This document shows positions 16,943 through 26,275 of a stretch of 64,000 nt of DNA, piece after piece. This DNA comes from Streptomyces galbus (GTDB lineage Bacteria > Actinomycetota > Actinomycetes > Streptomycetales > Streptomycetaceae). Under the pieces are notes generated by a model. It had not been told where the DNA came from and did not search any database. It saw only the letters and a program-made list of their open reading frames with translations. Numbering within the stretch: the stretch's first letter is position 1; the number at the start of each line of letters is the position of its first letter. A program made the translations under genes and the position numbers. Location: contig NZ_SZPR01000014.1 in the NCBI RefSeq assembly GCF_005280195.1, forward strand, positions 170,095 to 234,094. Reading direction: 5' to 3'.

Positions 16943-17034
16943 AGTGCCGACCATTTTCGCACTACGCGGGGGGCGGACGGGAAGCCATTGACCACCAGGT
17001 GGGCGGGCGGCCCCGCGAGGCGGCCCGACGGGGG

Positions 17035-18204
17035 CTACTCGCCCAGGCCGTCCAGGACCGTCTCGGCCCGGCGCAGGGCGTCGTGGTCGGCCTCCAGGTC
17101 GGGGGTGATGCCCCGGCCGTCGACCGTGCGGCCCGAGGGGGTGCGGTAGTGGCCGACGGTCAGCTCGGCGACCGAGCCGTCGGGCAGCCGGCTCGGCATC
17201 TGCACCGAGCCCTTGCCGAAGGTGCGCGACCCCACCACGACCGCCCGCCCCCGGTCCTTCAGGGCGCCGGTCAGCAGCTCGGCCGCGCTCATCGTGCCGC
17301 CGTCGACGACCGCCACCAGCGGCCGTGCGGTGTCCCCGCCGCCCTCGGCGTGCAGGGCGCGCTGCTCGCCGTCCACGTCGTAGGTGGCGACCAGGCCGCC
17401 GTCGAGGAACGCCGACGCGCTGGTCACGGCCTCGGTGACCAGGCCGCCGGAGTTGCCGCGCAGGTCCAGCACGATCCCCTCGTCGGCCGGCGCCCGGCGC
17501 ACGGCGGTGCGGACGGTGTCGCCGACGCCCTTGGTGAACGCGGCGATCCTGATCACGGTGGCGCCCCCGGCGAGCCGCTGCACGGTGACCGAGTCGGTCG
17601 ACAGCCGGGCCCGGCGCAGGGTCTCGCGCCACGCGCGCGTGCCGCGCTCCAGGCCGAGGGTGACCCTCGTGCCGGCCGCCTCGCCGGTCGCCTCGCCGCG
17701 CAGCAGGGAGACGACCTCGGTGACCGGCAGGCCGTCCACGGTCCGCCCGTCGATGCTGCGCAGCCGGTCGCCCGCGCGGACGCCCGCGGCGGCGGCCGGC
17801 GATCCGCCCTGCACCTTGGTGACCTCGATGCGGCCGTCCCGCTCGCGCCGTGCCCACAGGCCGACACCGGTGTAGCGGCCGTCGAGGGCGTCCTCGAACT
17901 CCTCGTACTCGCCCGGGGAGTAGACGGCGCCCCAGCGGTCCCCGCTGCGGCTGACGGCCCGTTCCGCGGCCTCCGTGGGGGACTTGCCCTCGGCCATGGC
18001 CTCGGCGGCGGCCCGGGCGACCGCGTCGTGGCGGCTGCCCGGCGCGGCGGTCGGCCGTGAACTCCCGGTCGCCCCGGGCCCGTCGGCGTCGCCGGGCAGC
18101 GACCCGGTGGCGGCGCCGGCGACCAGCACACTGGCGAACACCAATGTCAGGGCGGCCCCGCGGCCGAAGCGGCGGGGCTGACGAAACAGGTCACAACCCG
18201 ACAT
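17035..18204 (-). CDS. Carboxyl-terminal processing protease (S41 family) with PDZ domain
   Basis: The 389-residue exported protease has an N-terminal signal or anchor (about residues 16-35). A PDZ domain follows around residues 110-190 (GVRAGDRLRSIDGRTVDGLP), then an S41 catalytic domain. The Ser nucleophile is in DGGTMSAAELLTG and the general-base Lys in TFGKGSVQ, with the oxyanion-forming LDLRGNSGG. It likely trims cell-envelope proteins. It lies directly downstream of ftsEX (68-base gap), so co-expression with the divisome regulators is plausible. Confidence 0.88.
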   Translation of the reverse strand: MSGCDLFRQPRRFGRGAALTLVFASVLVAGAATGSLPGDADGPGATGSSRPTAAPGSRHDAVARAAAEAMAEGKSPTEAAERAVSRSGDRWGAVYSPGEYEEFEDALDGRYTGVGLWARRERDGRIEVTKVQGGSPAAAAGVRAGDRLRSIDGRTVDGLPVTEVVSLLRGEATGEAAGTRVTLGLERGTRAWRETLRRARLSTDSVTVQRLAGGATVIRIAAFTKGVGDTVRTAVRRAPADEGIVLDLRGNSGGLVTEAVTSASAFLDGGLVATYDVDGEQRALHAEGGGDTARPLVAVVDGGTMSAAELLTGALKDRGRAVVVGSRTFGKGSVQMPSRLPDGSVAELTVGHYRTPSGRTVDGRGITPDLEADHDALRRAETVLDGLGE

Positions 18205-18272
18205 GGCGGTGAGTCTAGGCGAACGCGCGGGGCGGAACGGCGTCCGATCCGTACGGCCCCTTTTGGTATGCG

Positions 18273-19190
18273 TCACACCTTCAGGTACTTGCGCAACGCG
18301 AAGAACGCGGCCAGCGCGGGCATCAGCAGGCTCGTCGCGAGGATCAGCGGGAGCTTCGTCAACACGGCGTCCCAGCCGATGAAGTTGATGAGGTTCAGCT
18401 TCTGCGACAGCGCGAGGCCGTGGTCGATGATGAAGTACCGCGCGACCACCAGGAACCCGCAGGCGACCCCGCCGCCGATGAGCCCGGCGACCGCCGCCTC
18501 CGCGATGAACGGCGCCTGGATGTAGAAGCCCGAGGCGCCGACCAGGCGCATGATCCCGGTCTCGCGTCGCCGGCTGAACGCGGAGACCCGCACGGTGTTG
18601 ACGATCAGCATCAGCGCGACGACCAGCATCAGCGCCATCACCATCCGCGCGGCCCAGTTCATGCCGTTGAGCAGCCCGAAGAGGTTGTCGAGGATGCCCT
18701 TCTGGTCCTGCACCGACTGCACGCCGTCCCGCCCGTCGAAGGCGGTCGCGATGACCTGGTACTTCTCCGGGTCCTTCAGCTTGATCCGGTACGACTCCTG
18801 CATCTGGTCCGGGGTGAGCGAACTGGCCAGCGGGGAGTCGCCGAACTGCTGCTTGTAGTGCTTGTACGCCTCGTCCTGCGACTCGTAGGTGACCGTGTCG
18901 ACCACGGCCATCTTCTTGAGGTCGGTGAGGATCTCCTTCTTCTGGTCCTCGGTGACCGCGCCCTTGGCGCAGTTGGGGTCGGACTCGGCGTCGCTCTTGT
19001 TGCAGAGGAACACCGAGACGTTGACCTTGTCGTACCAGTAGCCCTTCATGGTGTTGACCTGGTCGCTCATCAGGAGCGACCCGCCGAACAGCGCGAGCGA
19101 CAGGGCGACGGAGACGATGACGGCGAACGTCATCGTGAGGTTGCGGCGGAGTCCGACACCGATCTCGGACAGAACGAACTGGGCGCGCAT
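18273..19190 (-). CDS. ftsX: Cell division ABC transporter permease FtsX
   Basis: With FtsE it forms a mechanotransducing ABC complex that activates peptidoglycan hydrolases outside the cell. The 305-residue protein starts MRAQFVLSEIGVGLRRN, with helix 1 at about residues 20-42. A long extracellular domain with a probable Cys pair (FLCNKSD...PNCAKG) follows, then three helices around the conserved cytosolic motif FSRRRETGIMRLVGAS. This is the usual four-helix FtsX topology. It begins 50 bases after the ftsE stop, forming an operon. Confidence 0.95.
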   Translation of the reverse strand: MRAQFVLSEIGVGLRRNLTMTFAVIVSVALSLALFGGSLLMSDQVNTMKGYWYDKVNVSVFLCNKSDAESDPNCAKGAVTEDQKKEILTDLKKMAVVDTVTYESQDEAYKHYKQQFGDSPLASSLTPDQMQESYRIKLKDPEKYQVIATAFDGRDGVQSVQDQKGILDNLFGLLNGMNWAARMVMALMLVVALMLIVNTVRVSAFSRRRETGIMRLVGASGFYIQAPFIAEAAVAGLIGGGVACGFLVVARYFIIDHGLALSQKLNLINFIGWDAVLTKLPLILATSLLMPALAAFFALRKYLKV

Positions 19191-19240
19191 GGCGGCGGGT
19201 CAAACCTTTCCGTGGAACGCGTGCGAGGAGCCGGGCGGTC

Positions 19241-19930
19241 TCAGTGCTGGTAGCCGTAGACGCCGCGTGCCTGGTCGCGGACGAGGCGGCCCTTCTCCAG
19301 CTCGATGACGCGCTTGCGCATCTGGTCCACGATGTTCTGGTCGTGCGTGGCCATCACCACGGTCGTGCCGGTCCGGTTGATCCGGTCCAGCAGCTTCATG
19401 ATGCCGACCGAGGTCTGCGGGTCGAGGTTGCCGGTGGGCTCGTCGGCGATCAGCAGCTTCGGCCGGTTGACGAACGCCCGCGCGATGGCGACGCGCTGCT
19501 GCTCACCACCGGACAACTCGCCGGGCATCCGGTCCTCCTTGCCGCCGAGCCCGACCAGGTCGAGCACCTGCGGCACGGACTTGCGGATCTCGCCCCGGGA
19601 CTTGCCGATGACCTCCTGCGCGAAGGCCACGTTCTCCGCGACCGTCTTGTTCGGCAGCAGCCGGAAGTCCTGGAACACGGTCCCGAGCTGGCGGCGCATC
19701 TGCGGCACCTTCCAGTTGGACAGGCGCGCGAGGTCCTTGCCCAGCACGTGCACCTGGCCGTGGCTGCACCGCTCCTCGCGGAGGACCAGCCGCAGGAAGG
19801 TGGACTTGCCGGAGCCGGAGGACCCCACGAGGAAGACGAACTCGCCCTTCTCCACCTCGAGGGAGACATCCCTGAGTGCGGGTCGGGTCTGCTTGGGGTA
19901 GACCTTGGAGACGTTGTCGAATCGGATCAC
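19241..19930 (-). CDS. ftsE: Cell division ATP-binding protein FtsE
   Basis: The 229-residue ABC ATPase powers FtsX. Walker A is VGSSGSGKSTFLRL, the signature is LSGGEQQRVAIARA, Walker B is LLIADEPTGNLDP, and the switch His is in MATHDQ. The C-terminal GVYGYQH is typical of actinobacterial FtsE. The GTG start at 19930 gives the normal MIRFDNVSKVYP N-terminus; longer upstream extensions lack similarity. First gene of the ftsE-ftsX-protease cluster. Confidence 0.95.
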   Translation of the reverse strand: MIRFDNVSKVYPKQTRPALRDVSLEVEKGEFVFLVGSSGSGKSTFLRLVLREERCSHGQVHVLGKDLARLSNWKVPQMRRQLGTVFQDFRLLPNKTVAENVAFAQEVIGKSRGEIRKSVPQVLDLVGLGGKEDRMPGELSGGEQQRVAIARAFVNRPKLLIADEPTGNLDPQTSVGIMKLLDRINRTGTTVVMATHDQNIVDQMRKRVIELEKGRLVRDQARGVYGYQH

Positions 19931-20178
19931 GGTGCACCACGGGTCGCCGGGGGTAGATGAGCGTGACCATACGCGAACCGGGAGCGCGAGCGCAGGCGCC
20001 GTACGGGGTTGGGGCGTGCTTGTGCGGTTTTGTACGGTGCCCCGGGGGGAAAGGGAGCGCGCCCTTCGTCCGGCACCCCTGAGCGCGCCGGGCGGGAACC
20101 TGGCACAGTGGGAGGGGAACGTTCGCGTTTCCGTGAGCGTTGTACGGAGCAGAACCGGGTGCAAGGAGGGCGAGGCGC

Positions 20179-20370
20179 ATGACGTACGACCGGCTGGTGT
20201 GCGCGAACTGCGCGGCGCCCGTGAGCGAGGGCCGGTGCCCCGTGTGCCGCGCGAACCGCGAGCGGCTGCAACAGGAGAGCTTTCTGGCGGGCCTGAACCC
20301 GATGGCCCTGATCGCGCTGCTGGCGGTGCTGGTGGCGGCGGTGGCCCTGCTGGCCCACCAGACCGCGTAG
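20179..20370 (+). CDS. Small zinc-ribbon membrane protein
   Basis: The 63-residue protein has two CxxC-type knuckles (CANC and CPVC, residues about 8-24) forming a zinc ribbon. One transmembrane helix follows (MALIALLAVLVAAVALLA). The ATG at 20179 follows GGAGGG. It is divergent from ftsE. Function unknown; the layout suggests a cytosolic zinc-binding head anchored to the membrane. Confidence 0.75.
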   Translation: MTYDRLVCANCAAPVSEGRCPVCRANRERLQQESFLAGLNPMALIALLAVLVAAVALLAHQTA

Positions 20371-20414
20371 CCCGCGGCGGCGGCGCGAGCCCCCAAGACG
20401 GCACGAGAGACGGC

Positions 20415-20446
20415 AAGAGGCCCGGAGCGAGCGCTCCGGGCCTCTT
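20415..20446. terminator. Bidirectional terminator after the zinc-ribbon gene
   Basis: A perfect 14-bp stem (AAGAGGCCCGGAGC and complement) with a GAGC loop between two convergent genes. Confidence 0.85.
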
Positions 20447-20485
20447 CCTGTCACACGCGCACGGTCCGTGCGGTCGCGGCTACCG

Positions 20486-21253
20486 TCAGGCAGCGGCTCC
20501 GCCGCGGCCCGCGACCAGGCGCGGGAGGACGCGGAAGCCGACGCCGCCGGCGATCATCGTCGCGGCGCCGATGACGAGGAAGGTGGTCTCCCCGGCACCG
20601 GTCTCGGCGAGCTGCTTGCCGCCGCCCTGGGCGGTGGTGTCGGCGGCCGTGGCGTCCGAGGTGTCGGTCAGCGCGGAGCTGCCGGCCTCCTGGGCGGAGG
20701 TGCCGTCGGGGGTGGTGCCGCCGGTGCTGCTGGAGCCACCGCCGGAGGTGGAGCCGCCGTTGCCGCCGGTGCTGCTGGAGCCGCCGGAGGTGGAGGAGCC
20801 GCCGCCGTTGTTGCCCGAGCCACCGTTGTTGCCCGAGCCACCGTTGTTGCCGGAACCGCCGTTGTTGCCGTTGCCGTTCGAGGTGTTGCCCTGGTCCGAG
20901 CCCTGGTTCGCGTTGCCCTGGTCCGAGCCCTGGTTCGCGTTGCCCTGGTCCGAGCCCTGGTTCGCGTTCCCCTGGTCCGAGCCCTGGTTCGCGTTGCCCT
21001 GGTCCGAACCCTGGTTCGCGTTCCCCTGGTCCGCGCCCTCATCGGTGTTGCCCGGGTCGCAGTCGGGGGTGACGATGATGTCGCAGGGGTCGTCCGGAGA
21101 CTTGACGTTCCCCTCGAGCGTCTCGACGAGGCCGCTGTCGCCGCCCTCGTTGTCGACGGCCTGGGCCACGCCCGCCACCGTCAGCGAAGCACCCGCGGCG
21201 ATCACGGCGCCCGCGGCTATGCGCGCGACCCGGATCCGCGTCTTGTTGGTCAT
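20486..21253 (-). CDS. Sortase-anchored (LAETG) repeat-rich surface protein
   Basis: The 255-residue secreted protein has a signal peptide (about residues 1-32, ending VAQA). A short domain with two Cys (PCDIIVTPDCDPG) follows, then five copies of the nonapeptide DQGNANQGS (residues 75-119), then Gly/Ser/Asn-rich low-complexity sequence. The C-terminus is a sorting signal: LAETG, hydrophobic helix and a basic tail (RGGAAA after RLVAGR). LAxTG is the motif recognised by class E sortases in Streptomyces, so the protein is probably linked to peptidoglycan. No enzymatic domain is seen; the repeats suggest a flexible stalk. The repeat number is likely variable between strains. Confidence 0.8.
   Translation of the reverse strand: MTNKTRIRVARIAAGAVIAAGASLTVAGVAQAVDNEGGDSGLVETLEGNVKSPDDPCDIIVTPDCDPGNTDEGADQGNANQGSDQGNANQGSDQGNANQGSDQGNANQGSDQGNANQGSDQGNTSNGNGNNGGSGNNGGSGNNGGSGNNGGGSSTSGGSSSTGGNGGSTSGGGSSSTGGTTPDGTSAQEAGSSALTDTSDATAADTTAQGGGKQLAETGAGETTFLVIGAATMIAGGVGFRVLPRLVAGRGGAAA
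20897..21031 (-). repeat. 27-base tandem repeat encoding DQGNANQGS (five copies)
   Basis: Five near-identical 27-base units inside the surface-protein gene, with a sixth partial copy (DQGNTS) following. Base identity is high even at third positions, implying recent expansion. Confidence 0.9.
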
Positions 21254-21487
21254 AAGGCTGCTACCCCCAGTAGCTGATCGTCGAAGAGGCCGCGTTCGGG
21301 GCCGTGATCGACGGAGGTAGCGAGATCTGCGAAGCCCCCCGGTTCACATGCGCCCCAAAGATACGCATGCCACGCTTCACCCTTCCGAGTTTTCCCAGCA
21401 GCGTCAAGGCCGTTGCGCGCGCAATGTCCCCCCGCGTACGCAATGGCCGGTTCTTGAGGCTGTGAGTGTGACGTAAAACCCAGACAT

Positions 21488-21522
21488 AAGCCAACCGCCC
21501 CTGAACCAGGGGCGGTTGGCTT
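21488..21522 (-). terminator. prfB terminator
   Basis: A perfect 16-bp stem (AAGCCAACCGCCCCTG and complement) with a 3-base loop, 10 bases after the prfB stop. On the minus strand it is followed by a T-containing tract. Confidence 0.9.
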
Positions 21523-21532
21523 GTCGACAAAG

Positions 21533-22639
<1,107 letters not shown>

Positions 22640-22746
22640 ACCCCCAGCGTAACGGCTCCGCCCGGCGGGCAGCGCCGGTGGCGGCCGGGGAGGCCGGGGA
22701 CGGGCGCCGAGCCGGAGGTCAGGGGGCCGGGGGGGCAGGGGCGGGG

Positions 22747-24009
22747 TCAGGGGGCGGACGGGCCGGAGGGGGTCGAGGTGGCCGACGAGGTCGGCTTCGA
22801 GGGGCTCGCGTCGGCGTCGTCGCCGGAGGTGGCGAGCCAGGTGCCGACGCCCGCCGCGGCGGCGAGGACCACCGCGGCCGCGGCGAGGACCAGGCGGCGG
22901 CGCCGCGTGGCGGCGCGGTTGCGGGCCGAACCGGGGCGGGGGGCGCCCGCCGCCCGGGGGACGCGGGCCGTGCCGTGCGCCCCGCCGGCCAGCTCGTCGG
23001 GGGCCGGCACCCGCATCGAGGTGTGGGTGTCGCGGTTGGAGTCGGGCCGGGCGCCGGGCACCAGGGGCACCGCGCCGCGCCGCGCGCGGGCGGCGGGCGC
23101 CGCGGCCGGGGCGCCGGCGGCCGGGGCCGTCTCGGGCTCCTCCTCCGGCTCGGTGTCCGGCTCGTCCACGTCCAGCGGCGGCATCCCGGCGAGCGTCGGG
23201 AGCTGCTCGCGCAGCCGTGCCGCCAGCTCGGAGGCGCGCAGCCGGGAGGCGGGCGCCTTGGCGAGGCACTGGACGATGAGCTGCCACAGCTCGTCCGGGA
23301 TGCCGGGCAGGGGCGCGACGCTCTCGGTGACGTGCCGGCGCAGCACCGCGCCGGGGTGGCCGCCGCCGAACGGCGTGAAGCCCGCCAGCAGCTCGTACAG
23401 CACCGTGGCCAGGGCGTAGATGTCGACGGCCGCGCGGGGCGGCAGGCCCTCGACGATCTCCGGGGCGAGGTAGTCCGGAGTCCCGATGATCTTCGTCGCG
23501 CGGGTGCGCCTGGGGGTGTCGATGAGCTTCGCCACGCCGAAGTCGGTCAGCAGGGCACGGTGCGAGCCGCCGGGGCCCAGCGGGCCCTGCATGTCGAGCA
23601 GCACGTTCTCCGGCTTGACGTCGCGGTGGACGATCCCGGCGGCGTGGGCCGCTGCCAGTCCCTCGGCGACGTCGGCGGTGATCGCCACGGCCGCCTCGGG
23701 GGCGAGCCGGCGGTCCCGGTCCAGCCGGGTGCGCAGGTCGGTGCCCCGGACCAGGTCCATCACCAGGGCCAGGTCGTTGCCGTCGACGACGAGGTCGCGC
23801 ACCGAGACGACGTTGGGGTGGTCCAGGCCCAGCAGGGCGGTGCGCTCCTGGACGAAGCGGCCCACCAGCTCCTCGTCGGACGCGAGGTCCTCGCGCAGCA
23901 GCTTGATGGCGACGGGCCCCTCGGGTCCCTCACCCAGCCACACCGTGCCGGCGCTGCCCCGCCCGAGGATCTGGTGGGCGGTGTACCGGCTGCCGATCTT
24001 CCGTGCCAA
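22747..24009 (-). CDS. pkaB: Membrane serine/threonine protein kinase PkaB-like
   Basis: The 420-residue eukaryote-like kinase has its catalytic domain at residues 8-270: P-loop LGRGSAGTVW, VAIKLL lysine, catalytic loop HRDVKPENVLL, LTDFGVAK and TPDYLAPEI. A Pro/Glu/Ala-rich linker, a transmembrane helix (about residues 370-392, LVLAAAAVVLAAAAGVGTWLA) and a short Ser/Thr-rich extracytoplasmic tail follow. There are no PASTA repeats. Its position next to pkaA matches the S. coelicolor pkaB/pkaA pair. Substrates are unknown. Confidence 0.88.
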   Translation of the reverse strand: MARKIGSRYTAHQILGRGSAGTVWLGEGPEGPVAIKLLREDLASDEELVGRFVQERTALLGLDHPNVVSVRDLVVDGNDLALVMDLVRGTDLRTRLDRDRRLAPEAAVAITADVAEGLAAAHAAGIVHRDVKPENVLLDMQGPLGPGGSHRALLTDFGVAKLIDTPRRTRATKIIGTPDYLAPEIVEGLPPRAAVDIYALATVLYELLAGFTPFGGGHPGAVLRRHVTESVAPLPGIPDELWQLIVQCLAKAPASRLRASELAARLREQLPTLAGMPPLDVDEPDTEPEEEPETAPAAGAPAAAPAARARRGAVPLVPGARPDSNRDTHTSMRVPAPDELAGGAHGTARVPRAAGAPRPGSARNRAATRRRRLVLAAAAVVLAAAAGVGTWLATSGDDADASPSKPTSSATSTPSGPSAP

Positions 24010-24143
24010 GGCTGCTCCTACGTACGCGTGTTGCCGACAAAGCTACGCGTCCGAGGAGCCAACCTTCACCGCGGCGGCCGAAATCACCCGCCGGATGTCG
24101 ACAAATCCCCAGAGTCGCCCGCATCGTTACCGGGCGTACCGGA

Positions 24144-25847
24144 CTACTGGGAGGAACCGCTGCTGCCGAGGTCGCCGATCCAGGTGGTGACGGTGTCGAT
24201 CCAGTCGCCGAGCTGCTGCCAGTAGCCCTTGCCGGTGCCGATCCAGTCCTGCAGCGGGGTGAACTCCCACACCATCCAGCCGGCCACGAGCAGGATGACG
24301 AGCGTGAAGAGGCAGCCCTTGAGGCAGCCGAGGCCGGGGATCCGCATCGGGTTGGCGCTGCGCCGGCGCGGCTCGCGCGGCTCCGGGGCCGGCCGCTGGG
24401 GCCGCTGCGGCTGGGGCGTGGGCGGCGGGGCGTAGCGCTGGGGCTGCTGGTGCTGCGGCGGCGCGTACGGCTGCGGCTGCTGCTGGCGGCCGTAGCCCTG
24501 CGGCGGGCGCTGCTGCTGGGGCTGGGGCTGGGGGCGCGGCTGCTGCTGCGGGCGGGCCACCTGGCGCTGCGGGCGGCGGCGCAGCGGGTCCTCACCGGGG
24601 TCGAGGTACTGGATCTGGGTCTGCTCGTTGCGGTCGCGCGCGGCCCGCAACTGGGTCTGCCAGGGGTGCGGCTGCTCGGGCGGCTGCCCGCCCTGGCCCG
24701 GCTGGCCCGGCTGGCCGGGTGGCACCGGCGGCAGCACGGCGGTCGGGTCGGCCGCGCCGGTGTGCGGCAGGACGGCGGTGGGGTCCGCGGCGCCCGCGGG
24801 CGGCTGCGCGCCGGTGTGCGGCAGCACGCTGGTCGCGGCGTTCGGGTCGTACGCCCCCGCCGGTCCGGCCGCCGAGCCGTGCGGCAGCACCTGGGTGGGG
24901 TCGGCGACGCCGCCCGCGTCCGGCACCGCGGCGGGCGCCGGGTCGGGGGCGAGGACGTGGCCGACGCCCTCGGCGGCGGCGATCTGCATCGAGTTCGCGT
25001 GCACCCCGACGCCCTCGGCGACGATGCGCAGCCCGCGCGCGAGGTTCTGGGCGCTCGGCCGCTCGGCCGGGTTCTTGCGCAGGCAGCGCTCGATGACCGT
25101 CCACAGCGGGTCGGGCACGGTCGACGGGCGGCGCGGCTCGGCGCTCAGGTGCTGGTGCAGCACCTCCAGGGCGGACCCGCCGGAGAACGGCGGACGGCCG
25201 GTGACCAGCTCGTACAGCAGGATGCCGGCGCCGTAGACGTCGACGGCGGAGGTCTGCGGGCGGCCCTCGGCGGACTCGGGGGCGACGTACGCGGGCGTGC
25301 CGACGAACTCGCTGGTGCGGGTCAGGCCCGGGGAGTCGGCGAGGCGGGCGATGCCGAAGTCGGTCAGCATCGGGTGCATCTCGCCGCCGCCCTGGCGCAG
25401 CAGCACGTTCGCCGGCTTCAGGTCGCGGTGGACGACGCCGTCGGCGTGGCTCGCGGCCAGCGCGTCGGCGATCTGCGCGGTCAGCAGGGCGGCGCCGACC
25501 GGCGTGAAGGGGCCGTTCTGGCGCAGGTAGCGGTGCAGGTCGGGGCCGTCGACGAGGTCCATGACCAGGGCGAGCAGATCGCCCTCGACGACCAGGTCGC
25601 GCACCCGGACGATGTTGGGGTGGGTGAGGCGCAGCAGCACCGAGCGCTCGCGCAGGAAGCGCATCACGACGTCGGGGTCGCTCGCCAGCTCCTCCTTGAG
25701 CACCTTGATCGCGACCGTCTCGCCGGGCTGGCCGGGCACGGCCGCCTCGGCTCCCGCGGTCTCGCGCTGACGGGCTCGCCACACGGTCCCCGTGGCGCCG
25801 CGCCCCAACGGCTCCTCAAGGAGGTACTTGCTCCCTACCGGCCGCAC
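24144..25847 (-). CDS. pkaA: Membrane serine/threonine protein kinase PkaA-like
   Basis: The 567-residue kinase has its catalytic domain at about residues 6-285: LGRGATGTVWRARQ, IKVLKEEL, HRDLKPANVLL, LTDFGIARL and TPAYVAPES. A linker contains repeats of the type DPTAVLPHTGA, then long Pro/Gln-rich stretches, a basic patch, one transmembrane helix (LFTLVILLVAGWMVWEF) and a short C-terminal tail. The GTG start at 25847 has GGGAG at good spacing. The repeated Asp-Pro-Thr segments could be phosphorylation sites; that is inference. It is divergent from the FHA/FtsK gene, whose FHA domain might read phosphothreonines made by this kinase. Confidence 0.88.
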   Translation of the reverse strand: MRPVGSKYLLEEPLGRGATGTVWRARQRETAGAEAAVPGQPGETVAIKVLKEELASDPDVVMRFLRERSVLLRLTHPNIVRVRDLVVEGDLLALVMDLVDGPDLHRYLRQNGPFTPVGAALLTAQIADALAASHADGVVHRDLKPANVLLRQGGGEMHPMLTDFGIARLADSPGLTRTSEFVGTPAYVAPESAEGRPQTSAVDVYGAGILLYELVTGRPPFSGGSALEVLHQHLSAEPRRPSTVPDPLWTVIERCLRKNPAERPSAQNLARGLRIVAEGVGVHANSMQIAAAEGVGHVLAPDPAPAAVPDAGGVADPTQVLPHGSAAGPAGAYDPNAATSVLPHTGAQPPAGAADPTAVLPHTGAADPTAVLPPVPPGQPGQPGQGGQPPEQPHPWQTQLRAARDRNEQTQIQYLDPGEDPLRRRPQRQVARPQQQPRPQPQPQQQRPPQGYGRQQQPQPYAPPQHQQPQRYAPPPTPQPQRPQRPAPEPREPRRRSANPMRIPGLGCLKGCLFTLVILLVAGWMVWEFTPLQDWIGTGKGYWQQLGDWIDTVTTWIGDLGSSGSSQ

Positions 25848-26275
25848 GTCTGCGCTCCCTGCTGCTTGCCTACATTCCGACCCACTGTAGTGCCGCGGCC
25901 CGTGCCACCGGCCTGTCCGCGGCGTGCCGCCCGGTGTTCCGCACCCGTTGCGCGTCCCACCGGGGTCCACCGGGGGTCCGTGCGTCGTACGTACGGCTCC
26001 CCGGACATGTTCGAACGAAAGACGCTCTCCCCGGTCCGCCGGTTGCCCGGAGCGGGCGTGACCGATCTCAAGTGGATCTCGAGCGGTCGCCCGCAGGGCA
26101 CCTGTCAGGCACTTTTGCGGGCAGAGCCGACCAATCAAGATCACTTGTTCCCGGGCGGCGGGCGCGTTGTCGGTGACAGGTGCGAGGATGCCTGGAGTAC
26201 TGGCCGACGTGCTCGTGTGGGGTGGGGGGTAGTCCGCGCCCGCGCAGACCCGCGCAGAAGGGACCGCTGACGCCG
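25848..26275. other. Divergent promoter region between pkaA and the FHA/FtsK gene
   Basis: No gene is supported in these 428 bases. Promoters for both directions must lie here, but no convincing -35/-10 pair was found. A widely spaced 9-bp inverted repeat, CACCTGTCA (26099-26107) and TGACAGGTG (26174-26182), lies on the FHA side. Confidence 0.5.
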
